Below, in pieces: positions 1 through 8,128 of a DNA stretch of 25,858 nucleotides. The position numbers and the translations under genes are program-made. The notes under the pieces were generated by a model. That model did not search any database. It saw nothing but the letters and a program-made list of their open reading frames with translations, and was not told where the DNA came from. This stretch comes from Gnetum montanum (taxonomy: Eukaryota > Streptophyta > Gnetopsida > Gnetales > Gnetaceae). Every line of letters starts with the position of its first letter. The first letter of the stretch is position 1. The stretch spans positions 1-25,858 of the forward strand of contig MNCI01019008.1 of NCBI GenBank assembly GCA_015680685.1, read 5' to 3'.

Positions 1-895
1 ATCTCATAATACATGAAAGGTATACATCACAACATCTAAATAAAATCTACTACTATATTCTACTTAACATCAAAGTAAACATCGATAGAGGAGCAAGGAG
101 CACATATTCACACTATTTCTAACATATTGAACGTACCGTTAATATAATTATCATTCAAAAACATTACTCTAAGCTTGAATACGGCAACACATGCAACGCC
201 ACCACCAACTTCAAGAAAATTTACAGTACACCTTATGCAACTAAATGATCATCCGAAGTATATTTATAAAATTCTAGTTTATGATTATAACATATTTCTA
301 TGTGCCCTTTGTTTTAGCCGCAGCGGGAATCAATCCCATGACCTGCTGTTCGGCAGGCAGGCGTTAAGTAGAAACGTAATGTTTTTTAAAACATATATTA
401 CGGCGCCCGCTACAGAGAATCAGCCTGGCACGGGATATGGACCCATATTTAAAAGGCGTCTTAACACATGGCCAGCGAAAATACAGGCACTCTAGAGAAA
501 AACACAGCAGCGCGACAACATTCAATCTAGGCACGAAATCCGGGCAGGGACAGGGCAGCCGGGCAGAGGCAGTGGCAGTGACGGCATGAGACAACAGAAG
601 AGAGGAGAGGAGAGCCCACTGTCCGCCCCACACCTACCGACAAAGATGAAGCAAATGCACAGCAGCAGCACCAGAAGCACATGAATGAGAGATGATGCTT
701 CTTCGTTTGTTCTCTCAGCGGCAGCACGCAGAACTTTCCGTATTCTCTGTAATGCGTAAATATTTTCCCCATATAATTTTTGCAGTAGTGGAGAAGGCAC
801 ACTACATTTACGAGCTCTTGGAACCATTGGGACCCTGCTAATGCTTTTTCACGTTTTCTAGGAAGTTTCACTGTGTGCCTGGTGCAGACTTAGAA
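1..895. other. Left flank, no gene recognised
   Basis: AT-rich to about 480, then mixed purine-rich sequence. The short open frames here have no recognisable domain and no consistent coding character. Around 318-365 there is a weak tRNA-like patch on the minus strand: a short hairpin of CCTGC/GCAGG type next to a T-arm-like string. It is too degenerate to call. The segment 500-950 could be the upstream or 5' leader region of the PPR fragment that follows, but no clear TATA box or transcription start can be assigned. Confidence 0.5.
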
Positions 896-945
896 TAATA
901 AACCCTGTTCATCAATCGATTAATAAACCCTGTTCATCAATCGAT
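896..945. repeat. 25-bp perfect tandem duplication just upstream of the PPR ATG
   Basis: Two identical 25-bp units, 896-920 and 921-945, begin TAATAAACCC and end ATCAATCGAT. The second unit ends 6 bases before the ATG at 952. Perfect identity in an otherwise decayed locus suggests a recent slippage duplication or an assembly duplication. Confidence 0.9.
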
Positions 946-951
946 CTATCA

Positions 952-1345
952 ATGTGGAGACGTACATGTGCAACATCCTATGAATTCTTTACCAAACAGC
1001 ACATTTTTCATGCCCGGCCCTTTCTGTATGTCCAAAGCTTGCATGATATTCCAAGCTATGCAAGATCTCTGCAGAGATGCATTGCTGGGGAAGACCTACC
1101 GCAAGGAAGAAATCTGCATGCCAAACTCATTCAGACCGGAGTCATGATGAACCCTTACCTTCAAACCAAAACGTTGATACTGTATGCAAAGCTTGGTAGG
1201 CTTGAAGAGGCACGGTAGCTGTTTGGCAAAATACCGAAGAAGAATGTTGTATCTTGGACCACCATGATCTCAGCTTATGCCACAAAAGGATTCCGGTAGA
1301 AGCTCTGCAACTGTTTTCTCAAATGCAAAAAGCAGGCATTGATCC
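952..1345 (+). pseudogene. PPR protein, N-terminal fragment (broken)
   Basis: From the ATG at 952 the frame runs 88 codons. It begins with an arginine-bearing leader (MWRRT...) that could be an organelle presequence. It then enters PPR-type helical repeats: LQRCIAGEDLPQGRNLHAKL, then YAKLGRLEEAR, then, past an in-frame TAG at 1216-1218, KNVVSWTTMISAYA and, after a one-base loss near 1295, VEALQLFSQMQKAGI. These match the alternating helices of plant PLS-class PPR proteins, which bind organellar RNA in mitochondria or plastids. Real members have many more repeats; only about three remain. The TAG stands where CAG (Gln) is usual. The fragment runs directly into germin-like sequence with no intron visible. 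Non-functional as it stands. Confidence 0.8.
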
Positions 1346-1799
1346 TGACACGGATTTCAAAACATCTGCACTGGCAAATTCGGGAACGCGGAGCACAACA
1401 TTCGGGACTGTAGTGACCCTGACAATGACCATGAATTTACCTGGCAGCAACATGCAGGGTCTCACTCTGGCTTGCACCGATTTCACCCCAGGTGGCATCC
1501 TTTGGCCTCATAGTCATCCACGGGCCACCGAGTTTGTGTTTCTGATCCATGGTGGGTTGGTTTTGGCGGGATTTGTGGACACAAACAAACAATTGTTCCA
1601 GGAGACTTTGAATACAGGTGATATTTTTGTGTTCCCTCGTGAACTGACGCACTTTCTGCTGAAACTTGGGTGTTACCCGACGTCGTCCATATCAAGGCTG
1701 AATTCGCAGAACCCTGGCACCTCCCTTCTATCGTTGGTCTTGTTTAACTATTGCACTATTTTTATATTTTACAACGTAACTTTTCATAACACCATGTAA
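1346..1799 (+). pseudogene. Germin-like protein (cupin) fragment fused to the PPR fragment
   Basis: Downstream of DPD at about 1345 the same frame becomes germin-like: DFKTSALANSG, then GLTLACTDFTPGG. Cupin motif 1 is GILWPHSHPRATEFVFLIHG, with the two metal-binding His and the Glu in the usual spacing G(x5)HxH(x4)E(x6)G. A second motif, GDIFVFPRELTHFLLKLG, keeps the metal His but has Glu for the usual Gly and Lys for the usual Asn. The end, SRLNSQNPGTSLLSL, matches the germin C-terminal helix region. Intact germin-like proteins are secreted metal-binding proteins of roughly 210-230 residues. The signal peptide and first cysteine region are missing here, replaced by PPR sequence. The frame stays open to 1799 after the frameshift near 1295. 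Confidence 0.85.
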
Positions 1800-1902
1800 C
1801 CTTTCATAACATGTCAGTGTTATGAACAAAGTTGACGTTACCAAAATGGCTTGTCGGGAAAGTCAACGTTAGTCAGTGTTATGGACAAAATTAGCGTTAC
1901 TG
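1774..1902. repeat. Short imperfect direct repeats downstream of the germin fragment
   Basis: GTAAC(T/C)TTTCATAACA occurs twice (about 1775-1790 and 1796-1811). TCAGTGTTATGRACAAARTTRRCGTTAC occurs at 1814-1841 and again at 1875-1902 with a few substitutions. No coding or RNA function is apparent. Confidence 0.6.
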
Positions 1903-1937
1903 AATTATGACCGGTAATGGCCTCTCGGCTAAATAAC

Positions 1938-2091
1938 TAAGAAAATACTAGTCCAGATGAGAAGACAGTGAACTGCAACCAATGTGTAACTATCTAAAAA
2001 CCACAACTAGCCCGTCTGCGGAGTTCGACTGGATCATGCGTGAATGCTCGTATTTGTATGGTTCAGTGTAGGGGTACCTCGCCACTCATCA
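1938..2091 (+). mobile_element. 3'-end fragment of a third LTR of the outer (Athila-like) family
   Basis: This stretch aligns by eye with the last ~150 bases of the two outer-element LTRs (3531-3681 and 22922-23072). It shares the ACTAGTCCAG..., CACAACTAG and GGAGTTC...GGATCATG blocks and the terminal CACTCATCA. It ends in TCATCA at 2091, as a true LTR end does, and the next bases (GATGAGGAAATATA...) read as copia reverse transcriptase rather than a primer binding site. It is therefore the outer edge of another insertion into the same copia element, with the rest deleted. Confidence 0.75.
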
Positions 2092-2139
2092 GATGAGGAA
2101 ATATATATGAAATAACTAGAACATTTTGTTCAAATAAGC
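2092..2139 (+). pseudogene. Ty1/copia reverse transcriptase, upstream piece
   Basis: The plus strand reads DEEIYMK, stop, LEHFVQIS. This matches the copia RT block that follows the catalytic-core leader (normally ...EEIYMxQPxGF). The TAA replaces the usual CAA or CAG. The piece begins immediately after the LTR fragment ending at 2091 and stops at the N at 2140. It is repeated in inverted form inside 2246-2366. Confidence 0.7.
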
Positions 2140-2140
2140 N

Positions 2141-2245
2141 GAAATTATCCCTCAACATGAAAAAATCAAACCTCTTATACCATTACCTAAACAATTGCTT
2201 TAGGTCACACAATGACTTCTTGAGTCTACAAACCAAATATTTCAT
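2141..2245 (-). pseudogene. Ty1/copia reverse transcriptase, next piece, apparently inverted
   Basis: On the minus strand this reads YLVCRLKKSLCDLKQ, a stop, then WYKRFDFFML. These are the copia RT motifs normally written VCRLKKSLYGLKQxPRQWYKRFDxFM. It should follow the 2092-2139 piece directly. The opposite orientation fits the mis-scaffolding described for 2019-2366, not a biological inversion. Non-functional. Confidence 0.8.
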
Positions 2246-2367
2246 GCTTATTTGAACAAAATGTTCTAGTTATTTCATATATATTTCCTCATCTGATGAG
2301 TGGCGAGGTACCCCTACACTGAACCATACAAATACGAGCATTCACGCATGATCCAGTCGAACTCCGN

Positions 2368-2823
2368 ACAAATCAAATCTTAGGCACAGAAATACATAGA
2401 GACAAAAAGAAATGGTAAACTATGGTTTTCACAAAGAAAATATATTTGGAAAATCCTTATGTGTTTTAATGTGATGGATGCTAAACTTGTAAGCACCCCT
2501 TTTGCTACCCATTTTAAACTTTCTTCAAATTTATGTCTTATTTCAAAAGGAGAAATGTAGTATGTGTCTCGTGTGCCTTATGCAAATGTAGTAGGAAGTT
2601 TCATGTATGTTATGGTATGCACAAGACCAACTATTTCTTTTGTAGTTGGAATCATCAGTAAATTTATAGCTAATCTTGATAAAGATCATTGGACTACATG
2701 AAATGGGTGCTTTGATGTTTAAAGGATACTAAGAATTATTGTATCACCTATAATAAGATAGCAGTGAGATTGTAGGTGACTTGGAAAATGGTAGACCCAC
2801 CATAGGTTATATCTTTACTCTTG
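2368..2823 (+). pseudogene. Ty1/copia RT C-terminus to RNase H start (interrupted)
   Basis: Plus-strand fragments: QILGTEIHRDK; a one-base shift near 2405; then LVSTPFATHFKLSS; PYANVVGSFMYVMVCTRP; FIANLDKDHWTT; and just before the outer insertion GYIFTLA. They are in the order found at the RT-RNase H junction of plant copia elements. There are several in-frame stops and at least one more shift near 2740-2790. The segment is cut at 2828 by the outer gypsy element and continues at 23078. Confidence 0.85.
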
Positions 2824-2828
2824 CAACA
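2824..2828. repeat. Target-site duplication, left copy (CAACA)
   Basis: CAACA directly precedes TGATGA of the 5' LTR. The same five bases directly follow TCATCA at 23073-23077. Confidence 0.93.
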
Positions 2829-3681
2829 TGATGAATTGTGTTTGCCAGGCCCTGATATTGGATCCTTGATATTGAGTATGCGATATCGCAGCCTGGATAA
2901 CGATATCGAATACATGATATCGCGATTCCTATGTAGGCCTATAAATACCACACTTAGGTGCACAGGAAAAGGAGTTAGTAAGTGTAAGTATAGAGTCTTT
3001 TTTGTCAGTTTTCAATTCGTTTCAGTTCTTTCCCCGGTGCATGCTCGCAGTGTGATGATTGTAATTGTACAGAACCTTTATTTGACTGTGATGTACTTGG
3101 ATACACACATGATTGGCAATAAAGATTGAGATTACTTCATCATTGCAACATTTACTTAGCTTTTAATTGTTTAATTGTTATTGTTATTTATTGCTTTCTT
3201 AGTTAATATTTCTTTACCGTTATTTACTATTCCTGTTGATTAATGTGGAACGAGTACGACTTAATCACGAACATTTAAGTGTAACTACTTGGTAACCCAG
3301 TAGCGTAATTAGGAGTGCTCAAGTAATGTGTGCTTGGTAATCCCAGAAGTGATACATAAGGTCTAAGATGCATACGGATGATTAAGGATAGATGCTCATC
3401 GCACTTAGGCCAGCTTAGACTTCATTTCCTGTTACTTATTAGTTTAATCAAGATTATTTTCCATTGTCTCTAGGAGTAGCCTAGTTTAGAATCATATCAT
3501 ACACCTCACTCTAGACTAAAACATACATGACAAAGCAAATACTAGTCCAGGTGGGAAGATAGTGAACTACGATCAACGTGTAACTAGATACCACAACTAG
3601 TCCATCTGCGGAGTTCAACCGGATCATGTGTACATGCTCATATTCATATGGTTGAGTGTAGGGGTACCTAGCCACTCATCA
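2829..3681 (+). repeat. 5' LTR of the outer element (853 bp)
   Basis: Begins TGATGAATTG and ends CACTCATCA, so the six terminal bases are inverted complements. It aligns along its whole length with 22214-23072, with mostly transition differences and a few small indels. The U3 part holds a cluster of GATATC-type dyads upstream of CTATAAATAC at 2939-2948; an AATAAA-type string follows near 3118. Confidence 0.93.
2854..2948 (+). promoter_or_regulatory. LTR promoter: GATATC dyad cluster plus TATA box
   Basis: GATATTG at 2854-2860 and 2868-2874, GCGATATCGC at 2880-2889, CGATATCG at 2901-2908 and GATATCGCGA at 2916-2925 precede the TATA-like CTATAAATAC at 2939-2948. The 3' LTR keeps the same arrangement (TATA at 22324-22333). 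The dyads are candidate binding sites for a dimeric or repeated factor; which one is unknown. Confidence 0.6.
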
Positions 3682-3682
3682 T

Positions 3683-3700
3683 TGGCACTGTTGCCAAGGA
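3683..3700 (+). other. Primer binding site of the outer element, tRNA-Asp type, decayed
   Basis: One base after the LTR end, TGGCACTGTTGCCAAGGA matches the tRNA-Asp-complementary site TGGCGCCGTTGCCGGGGA at 14 of 18 positions. All four differences are transitions (C to T or G to A). This type of site is known from Athila elements. Confidence 0.7.
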
Positions 3701-3813
3701 TGGTGCTAGTTATCTAGATTAGTTATATCATCCAAGATCATTGTAAAGAAGCATTAATGATACATCTTTTAGAAAGAAAGTAATTGCTCATAAGTCACAT
3801 ACCATTCACAACA
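3701..3813. other. Leader between primer site and gag
   Basis: Untranslated leader of the outer element. No distinct motif is seen. Confidence 0.4.
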
Positions 3814-5330
3814 ATGTCTCTCTCACAAAATTATAACAATGCAATAACTAGTGAGACAATTCATTGGAGAACCAACGAACTATATGATGATGAAGACGAA
3901 GTTAGGAGTATGCAATTTTATGTAGGGCTCTCCTATGATCATGAGCACCCCAATGGAACTCAAGAACTCTTGTCATCCAACTCTAGTGAGGATGGGATAT
4001 CCCATAGAACGAGGGGGTCGATAGGACCTAGGACCTTCTCAATAGTTAACAAGGATTTATCTAAGGATGATTGGGAGACTTACAAAAGTCATGAAGAGTC
4101 TTCCAGCTCCTTCTCTTCCTCTACTCCTTCAACGTCAGGTCATGACAAGGATGACCATCTTTCAAGGGATTAGCACAGAAATAAAAATTGAATACACAAG
4201 CAAAGTCAGAAACACCAACATGAACGAAGACAACATCATCCCAACTCACAAATTCATAACCTACCTAGTGACGATGAACCCTTGTTGGCCACTAAGAGAC
4301 TAATGCATATACAGGAGGCTATTCGAATATCTTGCAGGCATCACAAGGAAAGCTGTCTACCCAAGCTTAATTTAAATAACTTTCCCAAGTTTTCAAGAGG
4401 CTATGATTTAGATCTGCAACATCATTTACAAGCCTTCTACGATGCTTGTGCATGGAACAATATTGATAATATGTGGCAAAAACTTAAGCTCTTTCTGATG
4501 ACACTCATGGGCCAAGCAAAAGTATGGTATAGGTCTTTAAAACCAAAATCAATTCATCGTTGGCCCACAATGGTAAAACTCTTCAACAAAAAATATCAAA
4601 CCTATGCAAGAGTGTCAGCCTTGAGGAGACAAATCCAAGAGTGAAAACAAGGGAAACATTAACCCTTGGACATGGCCTTAGAAAGATACTATTTGTTGTT
4701 AAATAATTTCCCAGGCCATGGGTTCTCTGAGGAAAGGCTAATGTATTACATCATGGATGGGCTCTATAGTGAAACAAGGGAGATCCTAGGAATGTATGCC
4801 CCAGGTCAACTATATGAGCTATGAACCCACCAATTCCAAGAGCTTATTAAGCAGGTAGCAAAAGAAGAAGAGAAATAGCTAAATGGGAGAGTGTTGAAAG
4901 ATTTCAACAGGACCAAAATCTCAAAATGGCAAAGGTCCATGATCATGAAGAGGAGAAATCAACTCACCCCAAGGAGGTGTAATCGTCTTTGCCAAAACTA
5001 TCGTCACTAGATGAAGTTGAGGCAAGGATCAATAAGATGATGGAATGGGTACATGAAAAATGTGGATAATATACCAACATTATTAGAGGTGAAACCATGC
5101 CAAATTAAGAAACAGGACAAGACACCACTAGACAATCGAAAAGGATGGTTGAAGAAACTAAGGATAAGAGCTTAACTGTGAATCACATGTACCAATGTGA
5201 CGTTTGTCTATACGATCACCCCAAAGGCCAATGCCCAATCTTGTCACATTTACATGAGCATTGGGAAGAAATGTTACATCCAGATTTAGTACAGAAATAC
5301 CGAGTTCAACCACAATGGAAAAAACCCTAG
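3814..5330 (+). pseudogene. Gag pseudogene of the outer element
   Basis: From the ATG at 3814 a single frame can be followed to about 4920 through several stops: TAG 4171, TGA 4189, TGA 4642, and TAA soon after. The N-terminus is acidic and Ser-rich. The capsid region shows LPKLNLNNFPKFSRGYD, LKLFLMTLMGQAKVWYRSLK and SIHRWPTMVKLFNKKYQ, followed by the second helical half (FPGHGFSEERLMYYIMDGL). This is the Retrotrans_gag pattern of plant gypsy elements. In another frame at 5196-5234, CDVCLYDHPKGQC gives a zinc knuckle C-x2-C-x3-H-x4-C, the spacing seen in Athila-type gag. Gag would form the virus-like particle in the cytoplasm. No protease follows. Translation of a full protein is impossible without correcting several stops and shifts. 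Confidence 0.8.
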
Positions 5331-6150
5331 TCGTGGGGGAGGCCACCATCATACTTGTCACATCCTTCATCCATTCGAACCCAAGCACTTATAATGTTTA
5401 ACATCCTGTTTTCCCAACTAGGCCAACATCCTCTATTTCATCATATCATTATCATTCTCCTAAGTACTATCAACCCATGTCCTCTCCAACAAGATCACTG
5501 CCTCATATTCCTTACACTTCTCCTTGCCCTCAATATTCTCATCCCTCACCTCCTTCTACATCGCCACCAATTGTGCCAAAAGGTTTTGCACCACAGCACC
5601 AACCCACAAACATTACTTATGCTGGTACTATCAATAACAGTAGTGGGAATCCTCCACAACACTGAAAGTGTCCTTTCTTTAGACATGGCCATAGAAAGAG
5701 ACAACATGAATCTGAAACCACTGCATCCTCCAACTCAACATAAGTCCAACACTGTGATGCACCTTTCTCTTTGAACTCAATGCCCTCTATTACCCTATTA
5801 GAGCCACCAATTAATACTCCAACAACCATGCGGCCTAATGAATATAATCATGTAGGGAGACATATCAATCCTTGCATACCAACTTATGGTCATGGGTGCC
5901 GTAGTGGATCAACTCCTTATCACATGGCTACATCTTATAATTTTCCCCACTATGCCTACTTTAATCAAGTGTGTGAACCCCAATTTGGGTACATTCCAAC
6001 CACCACATCAAAAGACACCTAGTGGTTTGGATATGACCAAACTCCAATATTTTCCACATACATGGATCTCCATTTTCCATTTATTAATTCTAGCCATGCT
6101 CAAAAATTTAATTATGGGGGATATCCTCCATTCTAACAAGCAAAATTAGT
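5331..6150 (+). pseudogene. Tyr/Pro/Ser-rich tail following gag (low complexity)
   Basis: Frame segments 5477-5665 and 5771-6022 read as Pro/Ser/Tyr/His-rich sequence (PQYSHPSPPSTSPP, then PHYAYFNQ and FGYIPTTTS). This is typical of the disordered C-terminal region of plant gypsy gag proteins. Frames change at least twice. No protease active-site motif occurs. It is best read as the decayed gag tail or linker, not a separate gene. Confidence 0.5.
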
Positions 6151-7509
6151 GAATGTTTTTCCTTTTCTTTGATTTTACAATTTTTTGTTTTCCAATTTTT
6201 CATCTCCAATTTGTGCTTTATCTTTTTGAGGGTAATCTCATCGGTGAATAAAATACTCATGTGACTTGTCAATTGAGGTGTGTTCTATGTTATTAAGTCA
6301 CAAGTGATTAATTATTTGGATAGTGAGCCCACAACATCCATCCACCCATTCTATTAATAAGAGGTTCTACTCTGGGTATGATGATATTCTTGACATCATT
6401 CAAACTTAAAGCAATTTTGTGCTCGTTATACCTAGAGCAAAGAATGATGGACTAAGACAAGAATGGCCAGGGTGTGACATCAAGGGGACTTGTGGATTCT
6501 CTTTGGTGACATCTGTATGTGCTATCATGAAACCTGGTTGTATAAAGATCCTTGTAGATCTAACAAAAAATGGGAGTAAGAGTAATAAATGCACTTAATA
6601 AAGAAACTCAATGTTGTTTTGGGGGTCCCACTAGAAATACATGCACCCATGCCTGAAGGTTGGTGGCTTCTCCAGTTCATTGTTGGAAAGAACAAAGTGC
6701 CAAAGCGGCTAGAAAAAGAAACGAAAAAAAAAACAAAATAAAAACATGTGCCGTAGAGAAATTCCAAATCACTCCTCCCTTGGACAAAATGCCAAGTGAT
6801 CATATGCCTTGCTGTCATGGTGCTCTTATGCTTGTCCATCATTGGATGAAACAATGCAATGTCACTAATCGAAAGAATGGACTTGGTCTTGATTTTGGAG
6901 CAACGGGTTAATGACTTATTAATCACGTCCTACACTCAGGATTCATTGTACCCTAGTTACCTAATGTCTCAATCTCTACAATCCCTTCTACAATTTGCCT
7001 CATCTTGTTGTTCATGTATTTTTTGACTTGTGTCTTAGGTAGCATCAAATTCATACCTCATCACGGTGGTATCTACATGTGTGTGTTTTGTTGAACTGGT
7101 GTGGATTGCATTTAACCCTTAGTGCCTACAGACATTTTCAGGTGTGGTTATGTAAGGGCATCCTAGGTAGGAACCAGCTTTGGGGAGGATCCACTTGCAT
7201 AACTTTTGTAATTTGCACTTTTTGCACATCACCACATCATCTTACACCCTCCAAGTACTGCACTGCTACAATTATCTTTTCCTTTATCATCATCTTCAAT
7301 TCCAACGTTCTTATGCATTGAAACATGTCCTTTTTTCTCATCCTCTTCATGAATATCATTGTCAAATTCCACTTCATTACACTCTTTGTGCCTTTAGGTC
7401 TCTTTAAAGTTACCCTAGATCTTTCAACTCAATCTTAAATCCTTCATTTTTGGCCTTGGAAATTCGAAAATTTATCAATTTTGCCAAGTACCCTATTTCA
7501 GAAGGGCCA
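6151..7509. other. Internal non-coding stretch where pol would be expected
   Basis: Read on both strands; no aspartic protease, RT, RNase H, integrase or chromodomain motif is visible. Base composition is AT-rich with poly-T patches. The short frames present carry no recognised domain. Either pol was lost from this family long ago or the sequence has decayed beyond recognition. Confidence 0.5.
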
Positions 7510-7589
7510 CGATATCGGGTACCCAATATTGGGTCCGACGTGATATTGTATCCACACTATTGTGTACACAATATCACGTCTATAAATAC
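7510..7589 (+). promoter_or_regulatory. Internal LTR-like promoter block: palindromes plus TATA box
   Basis: CGATATCG (7510-7517), the perfect 14-bp palindrome ACCCAATATTGGGT (7521-7534) and a perfect 13-bp inverted repeat (7537-7549 with 7568-7580) are followed by CTATAAATAC at 7580-7589, the same ten bases as in the LTR promoter. It lies about 540 bases upstream of the extra ORF start at 8129. It may be a separate promoter for that ORF or the remains of another LTR. Confidence 0.45.
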
Positions 7590-7608
7590 TATATATATGG
7601 ACCATCCA

Positions 7609-7634
7609 CCCCCCCCCCCCCCCCCCCCCCCCCC
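7609..7634. repeat. 26-base poly-C run
   Basis: Uninterrupted C from 7609 to 7634, just downstream of the internal TATA box. The length may be unreliable in the assembly. Confidence 0.9.
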
Positions 7635-8128
7635 GACTCACATCAATGTCATTTTGCACTGTTCATGCGAGGGGAGTTGTCGAAATTTTCTTCCACGAAT
7701 TTTCTAGCTTATGTACCTATCATTCAAACATCCATAACTTTCTCATGAATGCTCTGATTCTCATTCTGATCAAACTTGCTTAAACCCAGAATGTTTAACT
7801 TAGTCGTGGGGGAAGGGTACGTGTTAAGTTGCACATAGTTTTTTTGGAATTCATCATTGCCCGAAGGATATTATCAAGGGTAAGGGACCTCAAAAATGCT
7901 AAAAAAATTTCCAAATTAATTCTATCTCTTCAACCAGACCATGAAAATTATTCTTTGGAGTCACCTAATAAAATTGGGTCCAATATCAAAAGCTTTAGGG
8001 GAATTTTCATGAAAATCTCTAATTCTGAATCATACTAAGCAGGAAATGAATATATTAAGGGTAAGGAGTAAGGTATTAATCTAGTTTTGTAAATAACCTT
8101 ACTAATAATCGGTTCCATGTGATTGAAG
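7635..8128. other. Leader-like stretch ahead of the extra ORF
   Basis: No domain-bearing frame. It contains AGTCGTGGGGG at 7802-7812, the same 11-mer as the polypurine-like tract at the 3' LTR. Confidence 0.4.

Larger units (their letters stand above)
2019..2366. repeat. Perfect 121-bp inverted repeat bounded by Ns (probable mis-oriented contig)
   Basis: 2019-2139 and 2246-2366 are exact reverse complements. The left arm is followed by an N (2140) and the right arm by an N (2367). The 105-base spacer 2141-2245 encodes copia reverse transcriptase only on the minus strand, whereas the sequence just left and just right encodes it on the plus strand. Turning 2141-2366 around makes its 121 bases overlap the end of the left contig and puts all copia pieces on one strand in the right order. 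The inverted repeat is thus most simply a scaffolding artefact. Confidence 0.85.

Noticed and set aside
318-365. tRNA-like patch near the left end
   Set aside because: The anticodon arm is one base short and there is no D arm or acceptor stem; too weak to annotate.
175-871. Several overlapping frames of 89-114 codons on both strands
   Set aside because: No domain, biased composition, and mutual overlap; they look like chance frames.
2019-2366. A MITE or foldback transposon
   Set aside because: The arms are LTR plus copia coding sequence, flanked by Ns, and are better explained by a reversed contig.
6151-7500. Remnant protease or RT of the outer element
   Set aside because: No DxG, YxDD or RNase H motif on either strand; nothing supports a call.
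7450-8040. A complete extra LTR in the outer element's interior
   Set aside because: The promoter-like block is LTR-like, but no TG...CA ends or target duplication could be found.
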